64,000 bases of DNA from Subdoligranulum variabile (lineage in GTDB: Bacteria > Bacillota > Clostridia > Oscillospirales > Ruminococcaceae): assembly GCA_003343905.1 (NCBI GenBank), contig QAKI01000005.1, positions 31,176-95,175 on the forward strand. The letters run 5' to 3'. Made by a program: the position numbers and the translations under genes. This document shows positions 15,218-24,339 of the stretch, one piece after another (position 1 is the first letter of the stretch; the number at the start of each line of letters is the position of its first letter). The notes beneath the pieces are model-generated. The model saw only the letters and a program-made list of their open reading frames with translations, was not told the origin of the DNA and did not search any database.

Positions 15218-17068
15218 ATGACAAAATCCGAACTCTACAAAAAAGCCTGTATGCTGCCGCTGCTGCCCGGCGTCTATATCATCCGGGACAAAAGCGATAC
15301 CATCATCTATATCGGCAAGGCCAAGCGCCTGCGCACGCGGGTGTCCCAGTATTTCCGGGAGGGCGTGCCCCATGATGCCAAGGTGACCCAGATGATCGCC
15401 CACGCCTTCGCCTTTGACGTTATCGTCTGCCAGAGCGAGTTCGAGGCGCTGGTGCTGGAAGCCAGCCAGATCAAGGCCCACACCCCCAAATATAACATCC
15501 TGCTCAAGGACGATAAGGGCTACAGCTACGTCAAAGTGACCCGCGGGCCGTGGCCGCGCATCTCGGCTGCGCTGCAGAAGGATGACGACGACGCCGATTA
15601 TATCGGGCCGTTCACGTCCTCCTTTGCGGTGCGGGAAATGGTGGAACTGGCCCAGGACTGCTTCCTGCTGCCCCGGTGCAACCGGGTGTTCCCGCGGGAT
15701 TTCGGCAAAGGGCGGCCCTGCCTGAACGCCCACATCGGCAAGTGTATGGCGGTGTGCAGCGGCAAGATCAGCAGCGAAGCCTACAACGACGCCGTGCAGG
15801 GGGCGCTGCACATGATCCGCTATGGCAAGAAGGACATCCTGCGCCAACTGCGCGAGAAGATGGAAGCCGCCGCCGAACGGCTGGACTTTGAAACGGCCGC
15901 GCTGCTGCGGGACCAGATCCAGGCCATCGAACGGGTGGCTGCCGGGCAGAAGGTGGTCATGGACGCCGATACCGAGATGGACGTGATCGCCCTGGCGGGC
16001 ACGACCAGGGCCGTCTGCGCGGCGGTGCTGCGCTACCGCGACGGCCGCCTGACCGACAAGCGGGAATTTGTATTCCACGACACCACCGACGTGGCGGCCG
16101 TGCGGGAGGAATTTCTGCCCCAGTACTATCTGGACGGCGAGAGCGTGCCCAAGACCATCGCGGTGGACGCCCTGCCCCCGGACGCCGACGCGCTGCGCGA
16201 GGCGCTGAACCAAGCGCGGGGCAGCAAGGTGGAACTGTATGTGCCCCAGCGGGGCGACGTGGCCAAGCTGGTCACGATGGCCTACACCAACGCGGTGGAA
16301 CGGTTGGGGCGGGAGAGCGGCCGCTATACCCGCGAAGAAAAGCTGCTGGAGGAAGCCGCCCAGATGCTGGGGCTGAAAGCCCCGCCCCGGATCATCGAAA
16401 GCTATGATATTTCCAACTGGGGCGACGGTTCCAGCGTCTGCGGCATGGTGGTGTTCAAGGACGGCAAACCCTACCGGGCGGGCTACCGCCGCTTCAAGAT
16501 GAAGAGCGTGGCCGGGATCGACGACTATGCCTCCCTGGCCGAGACCCTGTCCCGCCGCGCGGCGGAGTACGAAGCCGCCCGCCGCGGCGAAAAGCCCGAC
16601 GGACCCCAGAACCAGTTCGCGTCCCTGCCGGACCTGCTGCTGATCGACGGCGGCCGGGGGCAGGTCGGCGCGGTCAAACAGGCGCTAAAGGGCACGGCGC
16701 TGGAACACGTACCCACCTTCGGCATGGTCAAGGACGACCACCACCGCACCCGTGCCATCGTGGACGATGCGGGCGGGGAGATCGCCATCAACCGCAACCG
16801 CAATATCTTCACCTTTGTCACGAATATCCAGGACGAGACCCACCGCTACGCCAACGACTACCGCCGCCGCGCCATGAAAAAACGGTCCTACGCGGCCACG
16901 CTGACGGCCCTGCCCGGCGTGGGCGAAAAGACCAGCGCGGCCCTGCTGGCCCACTTCAAGACGGTAGCCGCCGTGCGTGCGGCCAGTATCTCCGACCTGG
17001 AGGAAGTCAAGGGCATCAGCCACAACAAGGCCGAAAAACTGTACAACGCCCTGCACCATGGTGTATAA
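15218..17068 (+). CDS. uvrC: Excinuclease ABC subunit C
   Basis: The nuclease of nucleotide excision repair, making both incisions at UvrB-bound lesions. The 616-residue protein has the GIY-YIG domain at the N-terminus (PGVYIIRDKSDTIIYIGKAK), a UVR motif near residues 205-235 for UvrB contact, the RNase H-like C-terminal nuclease (YDISNWGDGSSVCGMVVF) and a final helix-hairpin-helix region (LTALPGVGEKTSAALLAHF). The length is normal. It starts 30 bases after the ptsH terminator. Confidence 0.97.
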   Translation: MTKSELYKKACMLPLLPGVYIIRDKSDTIIYIGKAKRLRTRVSQYFREGVPHDAKVTQMIAHAFAFDVIVCQSEFEALVLEASQIKAHTPKYNILLKDDKGYSYVKVTRGPWPRISAALQKDDDDADYIGPFTSSFAVREMVELAQDCFLLPRCNRVFPRDFGKGRPCLNAHIGKCMAVCSGKISSEAYNDAVQGALHMIRYGKKDILRQLREKMEAAAERLDFETAALLRDQIQAIERVAAGQKVVMDADTEMDVIALAGTTRAVCAAVLRYRDGRLTDKREFVFHDTTDVAAVREEFLPQYYLDGESVPKTIAVDALPPDADALREALNQARGSKVELYVPQRGDVAKLVTMAYTNAVERLGRESGRYTREEKLLEEAAQMLGLKAPPRIIESYDISNWGDGSSVCGMVVFKDGKPYRAGYRRFKMKSVAGIDDYASLAETLSRRAAEYEAARRGEKPDGPQNQFASLPDLLLIDGGRGQVGAVKQALKGTALEHVPTFGMVKDDHHRTRAIVDDAGGEIAINRNRNIFTFVTNIQDETHRYANDYRRRAMKKRSYAATLTALPGVGEKTSAALLAHFKTVAAVRAASISDLEEVKGISHNKAEKLYNALHHGV

Positions 17069-17119
17069 TCGGGCTGGCTGCCGCGGCAGCGCAAAATCCT
17101 TGCATAGAAGGAGCACCCT

Positions 17120-19540
17120 ATGCTCATACTGACTGTTCTGATCACCCTGCTGCTGGCGGGGCTTTTCGCCTGGCTGCCGGGCCGCCTGTGCGGCCGCGGC
17201 CTGACCCGCGCGGACCTGCTGGCCGGGCCGGGCCTGACGGCTGCGGTCTGGCTGTGGGCGGCCTGTATCTATGAAAAGCCCGGCCTTGCGGTGGACTTTG
17301 ACGCCTTCCGCCTGCTGGGCATCACGGCCATGACGCTGTGGGCCTGCGGGCTGGCGCTGGGCTTCCGCCTGCGCAAAAAACTGCCGCGCCTGCGCACGGC
17401 GGCGGCCGTGGGGCTGCTGGCGGCCGCCGCGCTGGGGCTGGAACTGTTCGTCTGCAACCTGAACTTCTGGGCCACCCACAGCTATACCCCGGTGGACCTG
17501 CGCCCCTGGCTGACGGAGGAAGCCGACCCCGGTGCGCCGCTGACGCTGGACGAGGAACATACCACCCTGACCTTTGCGGGGCTGGATCAGGAAGTGTACA
17601 ACCTGCAACTGTCCGGGCTGTCCTACCAGTACGACGGCCCGCACCCGGAGGTGCAGGACCCGCTGTTCACGCTGACGGTGGCTGCCACCGATGAAGCCAG
17701 CAGCGCGTCCCGCCAGAGCTGGCCCTGGCAGGTGGCGGTCCGTTCGGAGCGCAGCCTGACCCGCAGCCTGGATCTTTCCGGCAAGGTCGGGACGTTGACG
17801 CTGACGGCCGCCGCCTACGCGGGGGAGTACCGCCAGTATCCGCTGCAGTACACGCTGCAGACGGTGTACGCCAATGTGCCGCGGCCGCTGGATTTTTCGC
17901 TGGTCCGGTGCCTGGCGCTGTTTGCCCTGCTGGGGGCGGCGTTCGCCCTGCGCCCGGCGGGCGCGCTCTGGCGGGACGCCTACCTGGAACATACGGCCCG
18001 CTACCGCCCGGCGGTGGTGCTGGTCATGGCGGTGCTGGCGGTGCTGGCGGTGCTGGCGCCCTTTGCCGACCGCTTCAACGCCGGGGTGGCGACCTCTTTC
18101 TATAACACGGCGGACTGGGACGGCGGCAGCCGGATCAATTTCACCAAGCACATCGACGATCAGGTCAGCGATACCGCCGCCCAGTACGGGGCGCTGGCCC
18201 ACAGCCTGCTGAACGGCCGCCTGGATCTGGAAAAAGACCCGCCCGCCGCCATGCAGACGATGGAGAACCCCTACGACACCGCGGCCCGCCAGCAGGCGGC
18301 GCCCGATGCGCTGTGGGACGTGGCCTACTACGGGGGCCGCTACTATGTCTATTTCGGGCTGGTGCCCTGCCTGCTGTTCCAACTGCCGTTTGAACTGCTG
18401 ACCGGGGTGCAGGACCTGCCGCCCAGCCTGCCCATGATCCTGCTTTCCTGGCTGCTGATCTGGGCCTGCTTCGGCTGTGTGAAGCAGGCGATGCGCCGCT
18501 GGTTCCCCAAAGCCAGCGCGGCCGCCTACCTGCTCGTTTCCACCGGGATGGCTGCGGGCAGCCAGATCTATTATCTGCTGCTGCGCCCGTCGGTCTATGA
18601 ATATGCGATCCTGGCCGGGGCGGCCTTCGTTCTGCTGGGGCTCTGGCAATGGCTGGCGGCCGCCAATACGCCGGTGGAAAAGCGTGCCCGGCTGGCCGCA
18701 CATCTGGCGCTGGGCAGCCTGTGCATGGCGCTGGTGGCGGGCTGCCGCCCCCAGATGGTGCTGTTCGCCGTGCTGGCGCTGCCCATCTTCTGGCGGCGCT
18801 ACCTGCGGGAAAAGCGCCTGTTCACCCGCGCGGGCGTGGGGGAGGCGCTGGCCTTCCTGCTGCCCTTTGCGGCGGTGGCGGTGCTGCTCATGTGGTACAA
18901 CGCAGCGCGGTTCGGTTCGCCCTTTGACTTTGGCGCGAACTACAACCTGACCAGCAACGATATGACCCGCCGCGGGTTCAGCGTGGGGCGCATCGCCCCG
19001 GCGGTATGCACCTTCCTGTTCGGCGTGCCGGGTGTGTCCACGGTGTTCCCGTACCTGAGCGCCACCCGCATGCAGACCAACTACATGGGCCTGACCATTA
19101 CCGAACTGTTTTACGGCGGGGCCTTTGCCTGCCTGCCGCTGCTGTGGGGGCTGGCGGTGCTGCCTCTGGCGCGCGGCCGTCTGGGCCAAAAACGGGACCT
19201 GCGCGCCCTGCTGGGCCTGACCCTGACGGCGGCGCTGGTTCTGGTAGTGCTGGACTGCCAGATGGCCGGGGTGCTCTACCGCTACCAGAGCGACTGGCTG
19301 GGACCGCTGCTGCTGGCGGCGGCGCTGGCGTGGCTGCTGGCGGAGGAAGTCCTGCGCGCCCACCGGGGCGCCCCCGGTGTGGCGCGCCTGCAAACGGCCT
19401 GCCGTGTGCTGCTGCCGCTGGCTGTGCTGGCTGGGGCCGCGTATAACTTCTGCGTCTATTTTGCGGCGGAACCCGGCCTGATCGGCCAGAGCCCCGCCCT
19501 GTACCAGAACGTCAGCCGCCTTGTGCAGTTCTGGCTGTAA
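17120..19540 (+). CDS. Large polytopic membrane protein, GT-C-like
   Basis: An 806-residue protein with more than ten predicted membrane segments. About residues 140-255 form an extracytoplasmic, beta-rich insert (from ATHSYTPVDLRPWL to the next membrane helix). The second half (DVAYYGGRYYVYFGLVPCLL and several following helices) resembles GT-C-type glycosyltransferases or dolichyl-mannosyltransferase-like proteins, which use lipid-linked sugars. I see no firm catalytic signature, so the function is only a suggestion. It begins about 50 bases after uvrC with AGGAG in front and may share its transcript. Confidence 0.75.
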   Translation: MLILTVLITLLLAGLFAWLPGRLCGRGLTRADLLAGPGLTAAVWLWAACIYEKPGLAVDFDAFRLLGITAMTLWACGLALGFRLRKKLPRLRTAAAVGLLAAAALGLELFVCNLNFWATHSYTPVDLRPWLTEEADPGAPLTLDEEHTTLTFAGLDQEVYNLQLSGLSYQYDGPHPEVQDPLFTLTVAATDEASSASRQSWPWQVAVRSERSLTRSLDLSGKVGTLTLTAAAYAGEYRQYPLQYTLQTVYANVPRPLDFSLVRCLALFALLGAAFALRPAGALWRDAYLEHTARYRPAVVLVMAVLAVLAVLAPFADRFNAGVATSFYNTADWDGGSRINFTKHIDDQVSDTAAQYGALAHSLLNGRLDLEKDPPAAMQTMENPYDTAARQQAAPDALWDVAYYGGRYYVYFGLVPCLLFQLPFELLTGVQDLPPSLPMILLSWLLIWACFGCVKQAMRRWFPKASAAAYLLVSTGMAAGSQIYYLLLRPSVYEYAILAGAAFVLLGLWQWLAAANTPVEKRARLAAHLALGSLCMALVAGCRPQMVLFAVLALPIFWRRYLREKRLFTRAGVGEALAFLLPFAAVAVLLMWYNAARFGSPFDFGANYNLTSNDMTRRGFSVGRIAPAVCTFLFGVPGVSTVFPYLSATRMQTNYMGLTITELFYGGAFACLPLLWGLAVLPLARGRLGQKRDLRALLGLTLTAALVLVVLDCQMAGVLYRYQSDWLGPLLLAAALAWLLAEEVLRAHRGAPGVARLQTACRVLLPLAVLAGAAYNFCVYFAAEPGLIGQSPALYQNVSRLVQFWL

Positions 19541-19597
19541 AGGCGCGCAATGCCCACGCCGCGCGGCGGTTTGGCTTTTTCGCAATAGCAATAGAAG

Positions 19598-19633
19598 AAC
19601 AGCCCTCTGGCAAGGCGCCGGGGGGCTGTTTTG
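19598..19633 (+). terminator. Intrinsic terminator after the polytopic membrane protein
   Basis: AACAGCCC (19598-19605) pairs with GGGCTGTT (19623-19630) and runs into TTTTGC. Confidence 0.75.
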
Positions 19634-19691
19634 CTGTGCCGAGGGGGAACTTGTGAACCGCCACGGTTTTACGCGCCGCGGCGCTTTTTCC

Positions 19692-19720
19692 TTGCATAAC
19701 CGGCGCAAAGGCTCTATAAT
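19692..19720 (+). promoter_or_regulatory. Promoter of the two-component/sugar-binding operon
   Basis: TTGCAT (19692-19697), 17 bases and a perfect TATAAT (19715-19720), 29 bases before the response regulator start. Confidence 0.75.
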
Positions 19721-19749
19721 AGGACCAATAGGAAAAGGAGCGTTCCCTT

Positions 19750-21024
19750 ATGGCAGAAAAAAATATCTATACCGTCGTTGTGGCGGACGACGAGGACGAA
19801 CTGCGGGAAGCCGTCTGCACGATGACCCCGTGGGAAGCCCTGGGTTTCCATCTGGTGGGCAACGCCAGCAACGGGCTGGACGCGCTGGAACTGGTCGAAC
19901 GGCTGGAGCCCGACCTGCTGCTGACCGACATCCGTATGCCGTTCATCTCCGGCCTGGAACTGGCCCGGCAGGTGCGTGAGATCCGCCCCGCCATGCACAT
20001 CGCCTTTTTGAGCGGCTATGATGACTTCGAGTACGCCAAACAGGCCATCCAGTACAACATCATCAGCTATATGCTCAAGCCGCTGACGATGGACGGCCTG
20101 GCCGCGGAACTCAAGGTTATCCATGAAAAGATCGAGCAGCGGTATGCCAGCCTGCGCCGTTCCGACGACCGGCAGGGCGACCGCGCGGCCTTTTTGATCC
20201 CGCTGGTGCTGGAACGGTACGACGCCATGCCCGACGGGCAGGAGACTGTCCTGCGGGAGGGCGCTGCGGCCTGCGGGCTGCTGCGCGGCACCGACGACCG
20301 CAGCGTGCTGGTGGTGCTCACGGTCGCCATGCAGGACGGCAGCGCCTGTGAGCCGGGCTTCCTGCATCTGGTGGACCAGTTGGCGAACAAGTACCTGCGC
20401 CATTTTGCGTTTTCTTCCAGCGGCCGCGTGGTGGCGGTGCTGCTGGGCAACCCCTCGGACTTTGAGGAATACCTGCATATCCTGGCCGACGAGATCTGCC
20501 AGCTCACCGAGCGCGCGCTGGACAAGCGGGTGCTGGTGGGCGTCAGCCGCGCGGTGGAGCAGTTCGGGGAACTCAACGGCGCATACCGTCAATCGCTGGA
20601 AGCCCTGCACGCCGCGGCGGACAGCGAGGGCGGCGTCAGCTTCACGGCCGACAGCCGCAAAAGCGGCGGCCTGTGTGAACGCGCGCTGGAGATCATCGAG
20701 CAGCGGTACATGGATGAGAACCTCTCGCTGGCATCGCTCAGCGCCATGCTCAACGTCAGCCCCAATCACCTGAGCGCCTGCATCCGCAAAACGGCGGGGG
20801 AGACCTTCATCAATATCCTGATCCGCCGCCGGATGGAAAAAGCCCAGCAGCTTTTGCTGACCACCGACCTGCAGGTGCAGGAGATCGCCCGCCGCTGCGG
20901 CTACATCGACCAGCACTATTTCAGCTATTGCTTTAAGAAATACAGCGGGACTTCGCCCGGGGCGCTGCGCCGCCGCAAGGCTGCCGGGGCCGCCGTGCCC
21001 GCGGAAGGGGAGGGAACCGCATGA
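19750..21024 (+). CDS. Response regulator, YesN-type (REC + AraC HTH)
   Basis: A 424-residue response regulator. The receiver domain covers residues 1 to about 125, with the acidic pocket DDE (13-15), phospho-acceptor Asp60 in LLTDIRMP and the conserved lysine in YMLKPL. The middle part has no clear family. The last 100 residues form a double AraC-type helix-turn-helix (LSLASLSAMLNVSPNHLSAC; VQEIARRCGYIDQHYFSYCF). Such regulators usually control sugar uptake genes. It overlaps the histidine kinase start by 4 bases (ATGA) and must be its partner. Confidence 0.93.
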   Translation: MAEKNIYTVVVADDEDELREAVCTMTPWEALGFHLVGNASNGLDALELVERLEPDLLLTDIRMPFISGLELARQVREIRPAMHIAFLSGYDDFEYAKQAIQYNIISYMLKPLTMDGLAAELKVIHEKIEQRYASLRRSDDRQGDRAAFLIPLVLERYDAMPDGQETVLREGAAACGLLRGTDDRSVLVVLTVAMQDGSACEPGFLHLVDQLANKYLRHFAFSSSGRVVAVLLGNPSDFEEYLHILADEICQLTERALDKRVLVGVSRAVEQFGELNGAYRQSLEALHAAADSEGGVSFTADSRKSGGLCERALEIIEQRYMDENLSLASLSAMLNVSPNHLSACIRKTAGETFINILIRRRMEKAQQLLLTTDLQVQEIARRCGYIDQHYFSYCFKKYSGTSPGALRRRKAAGAAVPAEGEGTA

Positions 21025-22745
21025 AACGGCGCTGCCGCGCACCGCGCACCGCGCCGCTGACCGTCACCCTGATCGCCGCGGTGGCAACGGCCGTGCTGGT
21101 GATGTGCGCGGCCACTTTTCTGCGCAGCTACCGTGCCGCCGCAGTCGAAAACGCGCGCACCAGCAGCGCCCAGATGGTCAGCCAGGTCGCGGATACGGTC
21201 GGCAACTATGTACAAACGCTGGACGAAACGATCAACGGCGTCATGAAAGAAATGTACGCCACCGAGGACGGCCGCGACGCCTACCTGAACGCCTGGCTGG
21301 ATGCGCGCAGCGAGGTGGTCGCCGTGACGACCTACAACGCATCGGGCGCGATGCTGGAATGTTGGGCGCTGGACCATACCCCGCGCACCACGATCCTGCA
21401 AAACCTCTCGTTCGATCTTGCCACGGCGCAGGCCAACCCCGGCGGCTATATCACAGCGCCCCATGTGGAATCCATCTTTGAGGGGTACTATCCCTGGGTG
21501 GTCACCATCGTGCGGCCCATGCCCAACGGGGTCGATACCCGCTGGGTGGCCGTGGATGTGCGCTTCTCCGGCCTGGGGGTCAGCATCAGCGGCGTGGGCA
21601 TCGGCCAGCACGGCTACTGCTACCTGATGGACGACCAGGGCAACATGGTCTACCACCCGCAGCAGCAGCTTTTGTATGCGGGCATCAAAAACGAGGAAAA
21701 CGAGCGCCTGGCGGCCCAGCCTGACGGCACCTATGTGGAAGATACCGTGATCTACAGCGTGCAGAACGTGCCCGCCAGCAATTGGCGGGTAGTGGGCGTC
21801 AGTTATATCGACGAAACGGTGAACGAAAGTTTCGAGCAGATGGCCCGCATCACACTGGGGTCCTCTGCGCTGATCCTGGCGGCGGCGCTGCTGGTGGGGT
21901 GGATCATCTCCCATATGCTGAGCCGCCCGCTGCAGCAGTTGGAAAACGCCATGGAACAGTTTGAGCAGGACGCCGACGGGTTCACCTTCCAGCCGGTGGC
22001 CGGCACGCGGGAAGTGCAGGAACTTTCCGATTCCTTCGGCCACATGGTGGGGCGCATCCAGCGCCTGATGAACACCGTGCGCGAGGAGGAAGTCATCCTG
22101 CGCAAAACGGAACTCAAGGCCCTGCAGGCGCAGATCAATCCCCACTTCCTGTATAATACGCTGGATTCCATCGCCTGGATGTGCGAGCGGGGCAAAAACG
22201 CCGACGCCGTCCAGATGGTCCACGCGCTGGCAAGGCTGTTCCGCATCAGCATCAGCCGCGGCCACGAACTGATCCCCATTGAAAAAGAATTGCAGCACGC
22301 GGAATCCTATCTGCTGATCCAGAAGTTCCGCTATAAGAACCAGTTCACCTACCACTTTACGGTGGACGAATCCTGCCTGCATGATCTGTGCAACAAGATC
22401 ACGCTGCAGCCCATCATCGAAAACGCCATCACCCACGGGCTGGACCTGCTGGTGGAACCGGGCCATATCGAGATCGAGGTCTGCGCCGACGGGGACGATG
22501 TCCTTTTCAAAGTCAGTGATGACGGCATCGGCATGCCGCCCGAACAGGTGGAAGAACTGCTCAAAAACGAACCGACCGATCGCACGGGCATCGGCATCAA
22601 AAACGTCAACGACCGTCTGCGGATCTACTTCGGGCCGCAGTACGGCCTGTCCATCGAGAGCGTCCCGGACGAAGGCACGACGGTCACCATCCGTATGCCG
22701 CGGGTGCCGGAAGAACGGGAGGGTGAGTATGATAAGAACCGCTAA
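21021..22745 (+). CDS. Sensor histidine kinase, YesM/LytS-type
   Basis: A 574-residue membrane sensor. It has a first membrane helix near residues 13-35, an extracytoplasmic Cache-like sensor domain to about residue 275, a second helix, a HAMP segment, and a His_kinase domain with the phospho-accepting His375 in QAQINPHFLYNTLDS. The HATPase domain follows (LQPIIENAITHG; DDGIGMP; GIGIKNVNDRL). It is made with the YesN-type regulator upstream and the sugar-binding lipoprotein downstream, whose start overlaps its 3' end by 17 bases. Confidence 0.94.
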   Translation: MKRRCRAPRTAPLTVTLIAAVATAVLVMCAATFLRSYRAAAVENARTSSAQMVSQVADTVGNYVQTLDETINGVMKEMYATEDGRDAYLNAWLDARSEVVAVTTYNASGAMLECWALDHTPRTTILQNLSFDLATAQANPGGYITAPHVESIFEGYYPWVVTIVRPMPNGVDTRWVAVDVRFSGLGVSISGVGIGQHGYCYLMDDQGNMVYHPQQQLLYAGIKNEENERLAAQPDGTYVEDTVIYSVQNVPASNWRVVGVSYIDETVNESFEQMARITLGSSALILAAALLVGWIISHMLSRPLQQLENAMEQFEQDADGFTFQPVAGTREVQELSDSFGHMVGRIQRLMNTVREEEVILRKTELKALQAQINPHFLYNTLDSIAWMCERGKNADAVQMVHALARLFRISISRGHELIPIEKELQHAESYLLIQKFRYKNQFTYHFTVDESCLHDLCNKITLQPIIENAITHGLDLLVEPGHIEIEVCADGDDVLFKVSDDGIGMPPEQVEELLKNEPTDRTGIGIKNVNDRLRIYFGPQYGLSIESVPDEGTTVTIRMPRVPEEREGEYDKNR

Positions 22746-23712
22746 AAAAGCCCGCCTGACCGTCCTTCTGCTGGCGCTCTGCCTGCTGGTGGGCTGCACT
22801 TCCCTGGCGGCGGCGCCGCCCGCGGGCACGGCGCGCTATCAGGTGGCGCTGGTGGCAAAATCCACCAAGACCGATTTCTGGAAGGCCGTGTTCGTCGGGG
22901 CGGAAGCCGCCGCCACCGAGTACAACCTGGATCTGACCATCACCGGCCCTGAGACCGAGGAAGATTACGAAACACAGAACCAGATGATCGAGGAAGCCGT
23001 GGAAAACGGCGCCCAGGCGCTGGTGTTCTCGGCCATCGACTATGACGCCAACGCGCCGGCCATTGAGGAAGCCGCCCGGCAGGGCGTGAAGATCGTAGTC
23101 ATCGACTCGGCGGTGAACTCGGAAAACGTGGCGACCTATATCGGCACCGACAACTACAATGCCGGCAAGATGGCTGCCGAAGCGGCGCTGGCGGGCGTGC
23201 CCGGCACGCTGCGGGTGGGCATCGTGAACTATGATATCAACAGCGCCAACGGCCAGTACCGGGAGCGGGGCGCGATGGATGCGTTTGAAGCCAGCGGCCG
23301 CAGCGAGATCGTGGCGACCATCCACACCCTGGCGGAAGCCAACAGCGCCCGGCTGGACACGCTGGATATGCTGCGCGAACACCCGGAGATCAACGTCCTG
23401 CTGGCCTTCAACGAACCCACCAGCGTGGGCGCGGCCCAGGCCGTGCAGGAAATGCACCTGTCCAACGCGCTGTTCATGGTGGCCTTTGACTCCAACCTTG
23501 TCACCATCGACGCGCTCCAGACCGGGGCCGTGGATGCGCTGGTGATCCAGAACACCTACGAGATGGGCTATTTCGGCGTGGAAAGCGCCTACAAGCTGCT
23601 GAGCGGGCAGCGCGGCGAGGTGGAAAGCCACATGGACACAGCCGCCCGGATCGTGGACCGGGATAACCTGTTTGCCCTGGACAGCCAGAAGGTGCTGTTC
23701 CCGGTATCCTGA
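22729..23712 (+). CDS. Sugar-binding lipoprotein (periplasmic-binding protein family 4)
   Basis: A 327-residue lipoprotein with lipobox Cys23 (LLVGC) and the ribose/galactose-binding-protein fold: ARYQVALVAKSTKTDFWKAV at the N-terminus, NGAQALVFSAIDYDANAPAI, then the second lobe LLAFNEPTSVGAAQAV. The ATG at 22729 lies inside the kinase gene, with GGGAGG upstream, so the two are translationally coupled. No permease or ATPase follows; a terminator does. It probably presents a sugar to the sensor kinase rather than to a transporter, as described for XylFII-LytS in Clostridium. The sugar is unknown. Confidence 0.88.
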   Translation: MIRTAKKARLTVLLLALCLLVGCTSLAAAPPAGTARYQVALVAKSTKTDFWKAVFVGAEAAATEYNLDLTITGPETEEDYETQNQMIEEAVENGAQALVFSAIDYDANAPAIEEAARQGVKIVVIDSAVNSENVATYIGTDNYNAGKMAAEAALAGVPGTLRVGIVNYDINSANGQYRERGAMDAFEASGRSEIVATIHTLAEANSARLDTLDMLREHPEINVLLAFNEPTSVGAAQAVQEMHLSNALFMVAFDSNLVTIDALQTGAVDALVIQNTYEMGYFGVESAYKLLSGQRGEVESHMDTAARIVDRDNLFALDSQKVLFPVS

Positions 23713-23718
23713 ATAAAA

Positions 23719-23756
23719 AAACTCCCCCTGAAGCAACGCTTCGGGGGGAGTTTTGC
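23719..23756. terminator. Bidirectional terminator
   Basis: AAACTCCCCCTGAAGC (23719-23734) pairs with GCTTCGGGGGGAGTTT, with T-runs on both strands. It lies between the convergent sugar-binding and flavin reductase genes. Confidence 0.9.
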
Positions 23757-23766
23757 TGTACAGGGG

Positions 23767-24339
23767 TTAACGGCGGGGCTTGCGCTTGCGCACGCTGTAG
23801 CCGAAGGTGCCCAGGCGGCGGCCCAGCGCCAGGTAATCCCCGTGGGAATAGACGATCAGCTTGGCGCGGTTCAGGCAGAGTTTGCCGTTTTCATCCAGCA
23901 GGCGCTCGTCCACGTCCACTGCCACGCACTCAGCCAAAAACAGGTCGTGGCTGCCCAGCGGGATCACCTGGGTGACTTTGCACTCCAGATTGACGGGGCT
24001 TTCTTCCAGCAGGACGGTGCCTACCTTGGCGGCGGGGGCGGGGGTTAGCTTCATGGCGGCGAACTTGTCCACGTCGCGGCCGCTCTTTACGCCGCACCAG
24101 TCCACCGCCCGTACCAGGGATTCCGTGGGCAGGTTGACCACGAACTCACCGCTCTCCCGGATCAGGTGGTGGCTGTAGCGTTCGGGCCGGATGCTGATGG
24201 AAAGCATCGGCGGCTGGGTGCAGATGGTGCCGCACCAGCCCACGGTGATCAGATTCGGTTTTTCGGGGCTGCCGCAGCTTACCAGCACCGGCGGCTCGGG
24301 ATTGAGCAGGGTGGAACCCTTCCATACCTGGCGGCTCAT
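23767..24339 (-). CDS. Flavin reductase family protein
   Basis: A 190-residue protein with the FMN-binding split-barrel fold of the flavin reductase-like family (PPVLVSCGSPEKPNLITVGW, PPMLSISIRPERYSHHLI, SGEFVVNLPTESL). Such proteins bind FMN and reduce flavins or act on other small substrates; the partner here is not evident. Its start overlaps the end of the glycosyltransferase gene by four bases (ATGA), so it is the last gene of a three-gene operon. Why it lies with glycan genes is unclear. Confidence 0.85.
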   Translation of the reverse strand: MSRQVWKGSTLLNPEPPVLVSCGSPEKPNLITVGWCGTICTQPPMLSISIRPERYSHHLIRESGEFVVNLPTESLVRAVDWCGVKSGRDVDKFAAMKLTPAPAAKVGTVLLEESPVNLECKVTQVIPLGSHDLFLAECVAVDVDERLLDENGKLCLNRAKLIVYSHGDYLALGRRLGTFGYSVRKRKPRR

